64,000 bases of DNA from JBAXTZ01 sp037129925 (GTDB taxonomy: Bacteria > Bacillota > Negativicutes > JBAXTZ01). Both the position numbers and the translations under genes were made by a program. This document shows positions 1-9,700 of this stretch, piece after piece. Numbering within the stretch: position 1 is the first letter of the stretch; each line of letters starts with the position of its first letter. Location of the stretch: positions 40,904 through 104,903 of the forward strand of contig JBAXTZ010000004.1 of assembly GCA_037129925.1 (NCBI GenBank), written 5' to 3'. The notes beneath the pieces are model-generated. The model did not search any database, was not told the origin of the DNA, and saw only the letters and a program-made list of their open reading frames with translations.

Positions 1-110
1 CTGGCAGTGCAACCGATAAACGGCTTCTTGCCAATCATCGAGCGAATATACTTTATGTAGTCAACAACCTCAGGCGGTTGAGATTCCGTTATACTGACCG
101 TATCCATCAT
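1..110 (-). CDS. NUDIX hydrolase, N-terminal fragment (runs off the window)
   Basis: The reverse strand opens at ATG 110 and reads MMDTVSITESQPPEVVDYIK, then YIRSMIGKKPFIGCTA to the edge. The pattern 'YI+-IRS-IG++P' just before the first beta-strand is typical of the N-terminus of NUDIX pyrophosphohydrolases, which hydrolyse nucleoside diphosphates linked to other moieties; the Nudix box itself lies outside the window. The ATG is 11 nt after the aroA stop, and a TTAGGAG ribosome site overlaps that stop, so it is probably the last gene of the aro operon. Two adjacent ATG codons (110 and 107) are both possible. The family call rests on about 36 residues. Confidence 0.6.
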   Translation of the reverse strand, partial: MMDTVSITESQPPEVVDYIKYIRSMIGKKPFIGCTA

Positions 111-121
111 TAATTAAGCTC

Positions 122-1405
122 CTAACTCTTTACAACTTTGCTTAACAACTCAGCAAACCCCGGGAAGGAAATATCAATACACTCGTCATTGTCAATACTG
201 GTCTGCCCGTCAGCAAACAATCCGGCGATTGCCGCTGCCATTGCAATCCGGTGGTCATGATAGCTTTCGATAGCCGCTCCGTGCAACTTCTGCCCGCCCT
301 GAATTATCATGCCATCAGGCAATTCTTCAATCACCGCGCCCATTTTGCGAAACGCGGTGACGATCGCGGTTATCCGGTCTGATTCCTTGACCCGCAATTC
401 CTGCGCCCCGGTTATCGTGGTTTTTCCTTCAGCAATCATTGCCAGGACAGCGATGATCGGAATTTCATCTATCAACCGCGGCATAATATCGATGCCGATT
501 TCGACGCCCTGCAACTTGCCAGTGCGCACGATAATATCACCGGATATTTCGGCATTGTTCTCTGTTATATTATCAAATTCAATATTTGCGCCCATAATTC
601 TCAAAACGTCAATTATCCCGGTACGTGTTGGATTCAAACCGACATTCCGGATAATCAATTCAGAATTCGGCAACAGCGCCGCGGCTACTAAAAAAAATGC
701 CGCTGACGAAATATCACCAGGGACAACTATTTTTTGTGCAATCAGTTGTTTTGGGGCGAGTATTGTCGCTTGGACTCCGGCGCTTAGAATATCAACACCA
801 AAAGCCCGCAGCATCCGCTCGGTGTGATCGCGGGATAATACTGGTTCAGAAACTCTAGTGCGACCATTAGCGTATAATCCGGCAAGCAAAATCGCCGACT
901 TTACCTGAGCGCTGGCGACAGTGGACTGCCAGTCTATAGCTATTAAATTCCCGCCGCAAATCGTAAGCGGTGCACAACATTTTTCACCAACTCCGGACAC
1001 CTCGGCTCCCATCAATCGCAGTGGCGTAGCCACTCGGTTCATCGGACGATGTTGCAAAGAGGAATCGCCAATCAATCTACTCGTAAATGGCTGTCCGGCA
1101 AGGATGCCACTCAACAGCCGCATCGTCGTTCCGGAGTTTCCAGCATCGAGCGCGGTGGACGGTTCGTTTAAGCCGTATAAACCCTTCCCCTCAACTTCAA
1201 TCAATTCATTGCGATTGTTAATTTCTATACCCAATTTTCGAAAACAAGCTATTGTACTTAAACAATCTTCGCCTTGCAAAAAGCCGGAAATTTCACTCTT
1301 GCCCTGACTAATCGCCGCTAACATTACCGCCCGATGCGAGATTGATTTATCGCCCGGCACAGTTATTTCGCCACGAATAGTCTTTGCGGGATTAATTATC
1401 AGCAT
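122..1405 (-). CDS. aroA: 3-phosphoshikimate 1-carboxyvinyltransferase (EPSP synthase)
   Basis: Sixth step of the shikimate pathway: joins phosphoenolpyruvate to shikimate 3-phosphate in the cytoplasm. The N-terminal substrate loop VPGDKSISHR (about residues 16-25), the GNSGTTMRLL motif near residue 90, the VKESDR loop and the C-terminal DHRIAMA motif are all present, and 427 residues is normal length. GNSGTT rather than GNAGTA resembles class II enzymes of Gram-positive type. The longest frame starts at 1420, but ATG 1405 has a GGAG nine bases upstream and reduces overlap with tyrA, so it is chosen. It overlaps the end of tyrA by 14 nt, implying translational coupling. Confidence 0.96.
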   Translation of the reverse strand: MLIINPAKTIRGEITVPGDKSISHRAVMLAAISQGKSEISGFLQGEDCLSTIACFRKLGIEINNRNELIEVEGKGLYGLNEPSTALDAGNSGTTMRLLSGILAGQPFTSRLIGDSSLQHRPMNRVATPLRLMGAEVSGVGEKCCAPLTICGGNLIAIDWQSTVASAQVKSAILLAGLYANGRTRVSEPVLSRDHTERMLRAFGVDILSAGVQATILAPKQLIAQKIVVPGDISSAAFFLVAAALLPNSELIIRNVGLNPTRTGIIDVLRIMGANIEFDNITENNAEISGDIIVRTGKLQGVEIGIDIMPRLIDEIPIIAVLAMIAEGKTTITGAQELRVKESDRITAIVTAFRKMGAVIEELPDGMIIQGGQKLHGAAIESYHDHRIAMAAAIAGLFADGQTSIDNDECIDISFPGFAELLSKVVKS

Positions 1406-2522
1406 AGCGTTCATCTCCATCTAGCGCTACGTTAAAGCCCTGATTGCTTAGCAGTTTTCCAGCGGCGCTCTGTTCATTATCGCTGACAAAAGCGATTCGA
1501 ATCGCTCCATCGACGTTTTCCCGCACATGTAAGATTTCGATTTCACAAATATTCAATTTGTTTTCGCCAATTATTTGCGTAAGCTTAGCGATTATTCCCG
1601 GCTGGTCTTTGACCGAAACAAAAATATTAAATGCACTCGGCAAATAATCGCGCCCGTGCTTAGGCAATCCCTCACGCACAAATTTAGCTTTTGCTAAAAA
1701 GTCCTGCAAGGCGATGTCGTTTTCGTCAGCAATTAGCGCCCGCAGCTCGCCAAGCTGCTGTTCGAGCCGCGCCAGTTCCGGCAACACTGCCTGACGGTTC
1801 AACAACAATATGTCCCGCCACAGTTCCGGCTGTCCGGCAGCAATCCGGGTCGTATCCCGAAATCCGCCACCGGCAAATGCCGCAAAATTAATACTATCCC
1901 CGGTAGCCAGGGTATTAGCGACCAACGCTGCCGCGATATGCGGCAAATGGCTGATCCGCGCGACAATTCTATCGTGTTCGTCTGGCGAAATAGTTATCGG
2001 TAAAGCACCGATGGTAGTTATTAGTTGCTTTAGTTGTTCAAGGTGTTGGTAGTCGCTGTTTTCTGAAGGGGTAAGAAAATAGTAAGCATTCTCAAATAGA
2101 TACGGAGTTGCTGCCCAAAAACCGTTTTTTTCCGAACCGGCCATCGGATGACCGCCGATAAAGGCAACATTTGGCATACACTCTTTGGCCAGTTCAGCAA
2201 CATAACCCTTTACGCTGCCGACATCGCTGACGATAAACCGTCTGCCTTTGGTCAGTATGGCAATTTCGGAAAACAACTCCGCGTATGCGCCAAGCGGCGC
2301 TGCAACAACAACCAATCCCTCTTCAATCAGCGCCTCCGGCAAACTCATAGCAACAACATCGATGGCGCCTTTAGCGAAAGCAGCATCGACATTTTTGCGG
2401 TCGCGGTCAAAGCCGCGTATAGTTCCTGAAAAACCGGCACTCTTCAACGCCAACGCCAACGATCCGCCGACTAAGCCAATTCCGATTATTATTATATTCT
2501 GAAATCCCAACTCCCCACTCAA
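1392..2522 (-). CDS. tyrA: Prephenate dehydrogenase with C-terminal ACT domain
   Basis: Makes 4-hydroxyphenylpyruvate for tyrosine by NAD(P)-linked oxidative decarboxylation of prephenate. The Rossmann motif GIGLVGGSLALALK is at residues 13-26, the catalytic region includes GGHPMAGSEKNG and SHLPH, and an ACT regulatory domain (FVSVKDQPGIIAKLTQII) fills the last 75 residues, probably sensing tyrosine. No ATG is available: the start is TTG, preceded nine bases upstream by GGGGAG. Both start codon and ribosome site lie inside a 21-bp tandem duplication made of 7-bp units, so the gene start has been shaped by repeat DNA. Second gene of the aroF-tyrA-aroA run. Confidence 0.94.
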   Translation of the reverse strand: MSGELGFQNIIIIGIGLVGGSLALALKSAGFSGTIRGFDRDRKNVDAAFAKGAIDVVAMSLPEALIEEGLVVVAAPLGAYAELFSEIAILTKGRRFIVSDVGSVKGYVAELAKECMPNVAFIGGHPMAGSEKNGFWAATPYLFENAYYFLTPSENSDYQHLEQLKQLITTIGALPITISPDEHDRIVARISHLPHIAAALVANTLATGDSINFAAFAGGGFRDTTRIAAGQPELWRDILLLNRQAVLPELARLEQQLGELRALIADENDIALQDFLAKAKFVREGLPKHGRDYLPSAFNIFVSVKDQPGIIAKLTQIIGENKLNICEIEILHVRENVDGAIRIAFVSDNEQSAAGKLLSNQGFNVALDGDERYADN

Positions 2523-2690
2523 TACTTCTTACTCCCCACTCAATACTTCTTACGTATGAATACTATTGGCTAATGGCTAATGGTTAAAGCTAAAAGTTAA
2601 TAGTAACAATCTGCAAACCGCTTAAACTTTCACTTTGCACATCTTCCTTCTACTTTTCACTTTTCACCATTAACTTTTAACCGTCAACCT
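2511..2690. repeat. Degenerate heptanucleotide repeat tract between aroF and tyrA
   Basis: The spacer divides into 7-bp words: ACTCCCC-ACTCAAT-ACTTCTT twice in tandem (2511-2553), GCTAATG twice, GTTAAAG, then CTTTTCAC/ATTAAC-type words ending in AC up to the aroF stop. Opposite arms (GGTTAAAGCTAAAAG near 2582 and CTTTTAACC near 2675) could pair into a long imperfect hairpin. No gene is visible here. The tract carries the tyrA start signal. Similar tracts occur at seven other spacers in the window. Confidence 0.8.
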
Positions 2691-3690
2691 ATATCGCTTC
2701 CATAATTTTACGTACCGAATTTACCAACAAGCCGAATTTTTCCGGTTTGAGTGACTGGGCGCCATCGCACAACGCTTCTTTGGGATTGTGATGTACTTCA
2801 ATAATCAGTCCGTCAGCGCCAACGGCTATCGCCGCTTTGGACAGTGGCGCTACCATCTCCCATTTGCCACAGGCGTGACTAGGATCAACGATAATCGGCA
2901 AGTGACTGAGCTGCTGAACCGCCGGAATGATGCTCAAATCCAGAGTATTACGAGTATAAGTATCAAAAGTGCGAATACCTCGCTCACACAGCACAACTTG
3001 ATGATTTCCACCGGCCATGATATATTCTGCCGACATCAACAGTTCTTCTAGTGTTGCGCACAACCCGCGTTTCAACAAAATTGGCTTGCGGCTTTTGCCG
3101 GCGCGCTTTAATAACGAGAAATTCTGCATATTGCGGGCGCCAATCTGAATCATGTCTGAATATTTTTCAACAATATCAAAGGTTTCCACGCACATAACTT
3201 CGGTAACAAACGGCAAACCACTCGACTCCCGCGCTGCCGCCAATATTGCCAGCCCTGCTTCCTCTAATCCCTGAAAACTGTACGGCGAAGTACGCGGCTT
3301 GTAAGCCCCACCCCGAAACATCGTCGCGCCCAAACTTTTTACCAAGTTCGCAGTCAACACCATCTGCTCGACACTTTCTACTGAACATGGACCGGCAATA
3401 AACGCCTTATGTCCGCCGCCGACTTTAAAATCGCCAACTTGAACGATGGTGTCTTCCGGATGAAACGCCCGACTAGCCAACTTATACGGATATTGGATGC
3501 GCATTACCCGTTCAATGCTGGAATTAACACTCAAAGTCTGAATATCAATGCGGCTGGTATCACCAATCAAATGTAAAGAATTCCAATGCTCGCCATGAAT
3601 TTGCTTTACTTCGACACCAAGACGATGTAACTGTTTTTTTAATTCGGCAACCGATTTTTTCTCAGCGTTGGGTTTTAAAATAATAATCAT
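2689..3690 (-). CDS. aroF: 3-deoxy-7-phosphoheptulonate (DAHP) synthase, type I-beta with N-terminal regulatory domain
   Basis: First step of aromatic amino-acid synthesis: condenses PEP with erythrose 4-phosphate. Residues 1 to about 70 form the ferredoxin-like regulatory domain seen in Thermotoga-type enzymes, where tyrosine or phenylalanine binds. The barrel follows, with FIAGPCSVES (about 98-107), KPRTSPYSFQG, LLKRG and IVDPSHACGKW (metal and substrate ligands). The 333-residue length is typical. ATG 3690 follows GAGGATGAATTT. It heads the run aroF-tyrA-aroA, so the operon makes tyrosine precursors under probable feedback control at both aroF and tyrA. Confidence 0.95.
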   Translation of the reverse strand: MIIILKPNAEKKSVAELKKQLHRLGVEVKQIHGEHWNSLHLIGDTSRIDIQTLSVNSSIERVMRIQYPYKLASRAFHPEDTIVQVGDFKVGGGHKAFIAGPCSVESVEQMVLTANLVKSLGATMFRGGAYKPRTSPYSFQGLEEAGLAILAAARESSGLPFVTEVMCVETFDIVEKYSDMIQIGARNMQNFSLLKRAGKSRKPILLKRGLCATLEELLMSAEYIMAGGNHQVVLCERGIRTFDTYTRNTLDLSIIPAVQQLSHLPIIVDPSHACGKWEMVAPLSKAAIAVGADGLIIEVHHNPKEALCDGAQSLKPEKFGLLVNSVRKIMEAI

Positions 3691-3767
3691 AAATTCATCC
3701 TCAACTCCCTTATTGTAAGGCTATTGTAACATATAATCAGCTGGACTACATTGGTTTAGCTCTACTT

Positions 3768-4238
3768 TTACAGCGCTGGCATCATCACGACTAACACAGC
3801 GATGATTAGCACTACCGTCATAAACGGACGGGCGATATTTTTCCATTGGCGGTTGCCGTCACTGATCGCCGATACAGCGTGGTTGGCGCTGGACATTGCA
3901 TAGAATAATAGTACGGCAGTCATTAAGGCAAAGTAAGCGTTTACTCCCCACTCACACCACCAGGCTATTAATGTAGCGATAGCTACGGCAAGATTGTTTA
4001 GTCCGCTTTGGATTTGATAGCGACGGCTGCCACCGCCATAACCGGAAACCTTGCTTGCCGTTTCGCCAAAAAACACACTCTCAATCCCGGTCAACCCGGA
4101 CAACGGTATTATTACCAATGGTGCCAGAATCACAAACCGTGCCACGGCGTCCTGACCAAAAAAATATGCCAGTTGAAATGCGGCTACGATTAGTACCCAG
4201 CGCGCAATCTCTAACATTCCGCAAATTCGTCCACTCAT
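3768..4238 (-). CDS. Small integral membrane protein, uncharacterised
   Basis: About 156 residues with roughly four hydrophobic segments: WVLIVAAFQLAYFFG, FVILAPLVIIPLSGL, LAVAIATLIAWWCEW through LMTAVLLFYAM, and FMTVVLIIAVLVVMM at the C-terminus. A glycine/serine loop (SKVSGYGGGSRRYQ) sits between segments 2 and 3. I do not recognise the family with confidence; it recalls DUF6790-type membrane proteins. The longest frame begins with TTG at 4286 inside clcA, but ATG 4238 has GAAGG nine bases upstream and is preferred. It follows the ClC gene by 25 nt and is probably co-transcribed. Confidence 0.6.
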   Translation of the reverse strand: MSGRICGMLEIARWVLIVAAFQLAYFFGQDAVARFVILAPLVIIPLSGLTGIESVFFGETASKVSGYGGGSRRYQIQSGLNNLAVAIATLIAWWCEWGVNAYFALMTAVLLFYAMSSANHAVSAISDGNRQWKNIARPFMTVVLIIAVLVVMMPAL

Positions 4239-4263
4239 CTTTTTCAACCTTCTTATCTTCTGC

Positions 4264-5529
4264 TCACTTGTGATTCGCCTTGGCAAGATTTCGTTCTACC
4301 AGTTCCTCATAAATTGGTCGCGTTCCCAGAAAATCCGCCGTCAGCATCGCTGCCACACAGACGACTGCCAACGGTAAAAAACAGACAAAAGAATTGGTAA
4401 GTTCGGCAGTTAACGCAACCGCAGTCAGGGGCGCCCGAATAATCGCGGTAAAGTAGCCGCCCATGACCAAAACCATTATCATATTAGCATCAGTGGTAAT
4501 ACCAACTGCCGCACAACTTTTTGCCGCAATCAGTCCAAGCAACATTCCCAACCCTAACAACGGTACAAAAATCCCACCCGGAGCGTTGGACAGCATACTT
4601 GCCATGGTGAACAGCCACTTAAGCAAGAACAATGCCACAACCCATAGCAATACTGAATTTTCGATTGCCGCCGTTGCAAAACAGCCTTCGCGGACACCAA
4701 GTAGTTGCGGGATAGTCAAACCGAAAATCCCGGTAATGATGAAGATCCCAACAAATTTAATTTTCCGGTCGATATTTTGGCAACGGTCATACAGCCAAAA
4801 ATAACTTTTACTAAAAAAAGCGCCCAAAACCCCTGCCAGAACGCCGATCAAAATAATAATTCCATACTCCGTTAGTTTTGGAACCGGAAACTCAGTAATT
4901 TTTATTAGCGGTGCGATACCAAACAGTTTTTCGGTCACCATCGTCGAGGTTATCGACGCTAACAATACGCACACCAAAGTCAATGGTGACAATTTCTTAT
5001 ACAATTCTTCAATCGCAAACATCGCACCGGCTAGTGGTGCGTTCAAAGCCGCCGCCAACCCGGCTCCGGCGCCGCAACCGAAAAGTAGTTTGAAATCAAT
5101 TTCGGTCTTGAAAAATTTTCTTACACTGGCACCGACTAACGAGCCGATTTGCACCGACGGACCCTCGCGCCCCAAGGACAAACCAACGCCCAGGCAGATT
5201 ACCCCGCCAAAGATTTTGTAGCCAATAAGTTTCAGCCAATTTCGCTCGGCCGGATTGTTGATTTCCATCTGGGTTTGCGGCACCCCGCTACCGGAAATAT
5301 ATGGCTCGCGTTGCACAAGCCAACAGCTCAGCAACCCTGCTCCCGACAACAGTGCAAACAAAATTATCAGCAACCACCACGAATGGGCGGCTGCGCGATA
5401 AAATGTGTCCATAACCGTAGCGATATTTTCGACAAAATAGCGATATAACGATATAGCGATTCCGACAAATCCGCCAACTACAATACTGGCAGCGATAGTA
5501 ATCCAGTAACTTCGTTCAGTTTTTAACAT
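4264..5529 (-). CDS. clcA: ClC-type chloride/proton exchanger
   Basis: Inner-membrane ClC protein, 421 residues, with the three anion-pore motifs: GSGVP (80-84), GREGP (120-124, Glu122 being the external gate) and GGIFVP further on. The pair Glu174-Glu175 in MFAIEEL matches the internal proton-transfer glutamate of E. coli ClC-ec1, so a Cl-/H+ exchanger is more likely than a passive channel. A conserved Tyr lies in TRPIYEEL near the C-terminus. No CBS domains follow. ATG 5529 has GAGGTGGT just upstream. Such exchangers support acid resistance or ion homeostasis; the next gene is a cation/proton antiporter. Confidence 0.93.
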   Translation of the reverse strand: MLKTERSYWITIAASIVVGGFVGIAISLYRYFVENIATVMDTFYRAAAHSWWLLIILFALLSGAGLLSCWLVQREPYISGSGVPQTQMEINNPAERNWLKLIGYKIFGGVICLGVGLSLGREGPSVQIGSLVGASVRKFFKTEIDFKLLFGCGAGAGLAAALNAPLAGAMFAIEELYKKLSPLTLVCVLLASITSTMVTEKLFGIAPLIKITEFPVPKLTEYGIIILIGVLAGVLGAFFSKSYFWLYDRCQNIDRKIKFVGIFIITGIFGLTIPQLLGVREGCFATAAIENSVLLWVVALFLLKWLFTMASMLSNAPGGIFVPLLGLGMLLGLIAAKSCAAVGITTDANMIMVLVMGGYFTAIIRAPLTAVALTAELTNSFVCFLPLAVVCVAAMLTADFLGTRPIYEELVERNLAKANHK

Positions 5530-5552
5530 ACCACCTCGTCCGAAAGCTTATT

Positions 5553-6752
5553 TTATTGCAAATGCGCATCAGCTTTGGCTAATTTCAAATGTTTTATCAA
5601 CGGCGCTACCGTCAATCCTTGCACAATCAACGAAAACAATACTACCGCAAATGTGTAGGTAAGTAAAGTGTCACGATAAGGAAAATCAAGGGCGATGCCC
5701 ATAACCATCGCCATCGACAGCGCCCCGCGCAAACTGCTCCACACCAGCATGTGCTGCCAATTGACCGGAATTTTTTTGCCAACCAGCCGAAAAATTGCCG
5801 CTAAAAAATACACCGAAAGCGCCCGGCCAAAAAGCACCACTACCGCGCCAAATAACAGCGGTTGCCAAAATTCAGCGGTAATAATTTTAACCACTTCGAT
5901 ACCAATCAACAAAAACACCAGCGAGTTTACCGCAAATGCCGCATATTCCCAAAACGCCATTACCGCGTTATAGGCGCTCGCCGATAACCGTTTGGAGATT
6001 CCATAATTGCCGATAACCAGGCTGGCAACAACCACGGCAATAACGCCGGAAACGTGGACAGACTCGGCAGCTATATAAGTTCCATAAGCCGCTATAGTCG
6101 TAAGTGTAGTACAGAGCAAATGGTCTTTGGTTTTCATCATTAAATACGACACGAGTGCGCCGATAACCAACCCGACTACGATGCCGCCGCAAACATTCCG
6201 GCCAAACAGCAGCAAACTCTCAATCAGGGAAAAGCTATTACTAACAATAATTTGCTGAACCACAACAAACAGCACCACCGCCACGCCATCATTAAACAAA
6301 CTTTCCGCTTCCACCACCATCGTCAACCGCTCGTTCATACCGCTACTGCGAAAAATCGCCAACACCGAAATCGGGTCAGTCGGCGAAATAATCGCGCCAA
6401 ACAACAGCGCCACAAACAGCGGCACGCCAAACAGCGCCGACATCGACCAACCGACTGTGCACATCGAGATGATTGTGCCAAACAGCGCCAACACCAATAT
6501 CAACTGCCACTGATGCCGCAGGTACTGCAACTTGATATTAATCCCGCCCTCGAATAACAACGGCGGCAAAAATACCGCAAACAGCAACTCCGGGCTAAGA
6601 TGTGCTTGGGGAATCCAGCCCAACGCCCCAATGCCCAAACCCGCCACAACTAAAGCGATAGTGTAGGGTATTTTGATCAGCCGCCCCAGCATCCCGACAA
6701 CAAACGATGCCAACAGCAAGGCGAAAGCAGTGTAAATTTCTATATTTTGCAT
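5553..6752 (-). CDS. CPA1-family Na+/H+ antiporter (NhaP-like)
   Basis: About 399 residues and about 12 membrane segments. The family ion-binding signatures are SPTDPISVLAIF and, about 30 residues later, EAESLFNDGVAVVLF (the ND pair of CPA1 antiporters). There is no large cytoplasmic TrkA-type tail, so it is the short form. The long frame starts at 6842 inside the end of hsdR; ATG 6752 has GGAG five bases upstream and gives the usual N-terminus (MQNIEIYTAFALLL), so it is chosen. Exchanges cytoplasmic Na+ or K+ for protons. It starts 28 nt after hsdR, which was probably inserted upstream of it. Confidence 0.9.
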   Translation of the reverse strand: MQNIEIYTAFALLLASFVVGMLGRLIKIPYTIALVVAGLGIGALGWIPQAHLSPELLFAVFLPPLLFEGGINIKLQYLRHQWQLILVLALFGTIISMCTVGWSMSALFGVPLFVALLFGAIISPTDPISVLAIFRSSGMNERLTMVVEAESLFNDGVAVVLFVVVQQIIVSNSFSLIESLLLFGRNVCGGIVVGLVIGALVSYLMMKTKDHLLCTTLTTIAAYGTYIAAESVHVSGVIAVVVASLVIGNYGISKRLSASAYNAVMAFWEYAAFAVNSLVFLLIGIEVVKIITAEFWQPLLFGAVVVLFGRALSVYFLAAIFRLVGKKIPVNWQHMLVWSSLRGALSMAMVMGIALDFPYRDTLLTYTFAVVLFSLIVQGLTVAPLIKHLKLAKADAHLQ

Positions 6753-6780
6753 AATGCTCCAAAATCTTGATTTTAATGAA

Positions 6781-9700
6781 TCATACCTTCCCGCCCACGC
6801 CTTTAAACTTCTCAACAAAAGCGGCGTTTTTTTGGAAGACACGTTGTTTTTTTGTTAAGTATTGCGGATTGAGCGGACTCATTTTGGGCAGAATTGCATT
6901 TAACTCAGTGCCATTTTCACTTGCATACTCTCGTTTTAATGACGCTGTGATATAACGCTTAGCGGCACCAATATTCAGGGTTTCAGTGATAATTAATTCT
7001 TCTGCTTCCCGTTGTTGCTCGGTTTGTGCAAAGGTGAAGAACGCATCAATAATGCTGGCTTTGTCGAGAATGTCGTCCAGGTTGGTTTGGTTAATAAACT
7101 CAACCAGCAAATTTTCTTTGGCACGGTTGCCAATGCTGGCGCGGATTAAACGGCGTACTTCTTCGACCAATGCCGATTTATCTTTAAGCTTTTTATTGTT
7201 TTCAAAAATCAATTCCAATATGTAATCCAGATTAATCTCCTGCGATTTAAGCAAATCCACCTCAAAAACCACATCATCCCAATCAATAGTTGAGGAGTCT
7301 TTTGCATTAGCGGATTGCTCACGGCGAAGCCAGTCGCGAATATCGTTATAGGTTGAACGATAATCTTGAATAGTACGCTCGGCGGGTATCGCAATCGTTT
7401 GCATGACACTTAAGTCGTCCGAGCTTAGATAGTGCTTAGCTTTAAACTCCTCCACGGCAGCAGGGTCGGTTACATCTAAACTTTGTAAGGCTTTTAACCC
7501 GGCAAATTCATCGTAGTTTTGCAGCACATTCTCGACCCGCAAATATTCACCAAATAATTTCGCGAAGTCCTTTTTATCTATTTCTTTAACAATTTCGGAA
7601 GGCAAGGGGAATCGTTGTTGTAATTCTGCTATCACAGCCAAATAGCCACGCCGTGCTTCGCCCGTTGCCACATCGGTAAAACCTTCCATGTATTCTTTGT
7701 AACTTTTTTCCAACACCACGTTTTTGGTGTTCTTGTCACCAAACAAAGTAATTGCGTCAATTGTGGCTTGTTCTAAATCGCGGAAGGAGACAATATTGCC
7801 AAAAGTCTTGGTAGCATCATAAATACGGTTAGTACGTGAATAGGCTTGCATCAAGCCGTGGTAACGCAGGTTTTTATCCACGAACAAGGTATTCAAAGTT
7901 GGCGCATCAAAACCTGTTAAAAACATACCCACGACAATAAGCAAATCAACTTCCTGGTTTTTTACCCGCTTGGCGAGGTCTCGGTAATAGTTTTGAAACC
8001 CATTGCTATCAACGCCGTAATTGGTTTTGAACAACGCGTTATAGTCAGCAATTGCCGCGCTTAAAAACTCTTTAGCGCTGCTATCCATTGCCGTAATTTC
8101 AAAGCTTTCATCAACAATATCTCCTACAGCCTCCTGTTCTTCATTGGCTGCAAAAGAGAAGATGGTGGCAATGTTAAGCGGCTTGATACTGTCTTTTTGT
8201 AAGCGCTTTAGTGATTCATAGTAAAGCTTGGCGGCATCTACGCTACTCACGGCAAACATGGCATTAAAGCCTTTTCCATTGGCTTGCAGTCGATGCGTTT
8301 TTTGCTTGAAGTTATTCAATATATACTGCGAAATTTCTCGAAGGCGCTCAGGATGCAGTAGCGCTTGTTTGTTTTCTGCCGCTGTTAGTTTGCTCTCGTC
8401 TTGTTCGGTTTCAATCGCCTTAAATTGCGGTCGCACATCATTGTAGTCCACTTTGAACTTCAATACTTTTTCATCGCGAATGGCATCGGTAATCACATAG
8501 GAATGTAATTCACGCCCAAAAACGCTGGCAGTGGTCTCGGCACCCAAGGCGTTTAGTGGTAATATCGGCGTACCGGTAAAACCAAATTGGTAGAACTGCT
8601 TGAACTTTTTCTTTAAATTTGCTTGTGCTTCACCAAACTGCGAACGATGTGCCTCGTCAAAAATAAATACCACTTGCTTGTTGTAGATGGGCAAGTCGCC
8701 TTCACTTTTCATTAAGTTATTCAGTTTTTGGATGGTGGTAACAATGATTTTATTGTCATCTTTTTCAAGATTACGCTTTAGCCCGGCGGTACTGTCTGAG
8801 CCATTGACACTATCCGGCGAAAAGCGTTGATACTCTTTCATGGTTTGAAAGTCGAGATCTTTGCGGTCGACCACAAAAAAGACCTTATCAATAAAATCGA
8901 GTTCGGTAGCCAAGCGTGCTGCTTTGAAGCTGGTTAAGGTTTTGCCCGATCCTGTGGTATGCCAGATAAAGCCACCACTTTCTGTGGCGCTCCAGTTTTT
9001 TGCCTGATAAGCGCTCTTTATTTTCCACAAAATGCGCTCGGTCGCGGCAATTTGGTATGGGCGCATTACCAATAATGTATCACTAACATCAAATACCGAA
9101 TAATGCAGCAGCACATTCAACAAAGTATTTTTTTGAAAAAAGGTTGCAGTGAAATCTTTTAAGTCTTTAATCAACGTATTATCTGCTCTTGCCCAATTCA
9201 TGGTGAAATCAAAACTGTTTTTATCGCGTTTGGTGGTATTGGCAAAATAGCGGCTATCTGTCCCGTTTGAAATTACGAAAAGCTGTAAATATTTAAACAG
9301 TGAATTGCCTTTATTGAAACTTTCTTTGCTATAGCGATGTACTTGGTTGAAGGCTTCGCGAATGGCCACACCGCGTTTTTTCAGCTCGACTTGCACTAAG
9401 GGCAAACCATTGACCAAAATGGTGACATCGTACCGATTGGCCTGCGTGCCTTTTTGTTCAAACTGTTTAATCACCTGCACTTTATTGCGGGCAAGGTTTT
9501 TCTTGTCCAACAGGTAGATATTCTGGATATGCCCATCATCAAACACAAAATCGTGGATATAGTCGTCATGAACTTTACGCGTTTTGTCAATGCTATTATC
9601 GCTGGGCTTATCTAAATATTCCTCAACAAAGCGCAACCATTCCCCCTCGAAGAACTGCACATTATTGAGGGTTTGTAGCTGCACGCGAATATTAGCCAGC

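Noticed and set aside
4239..4286. TTG start for the small membrane protein inside clcA
   Set aside because: ATG 4238 has a proper ribosome site and avoids a 23-nt overlap plus a highly basic extension.
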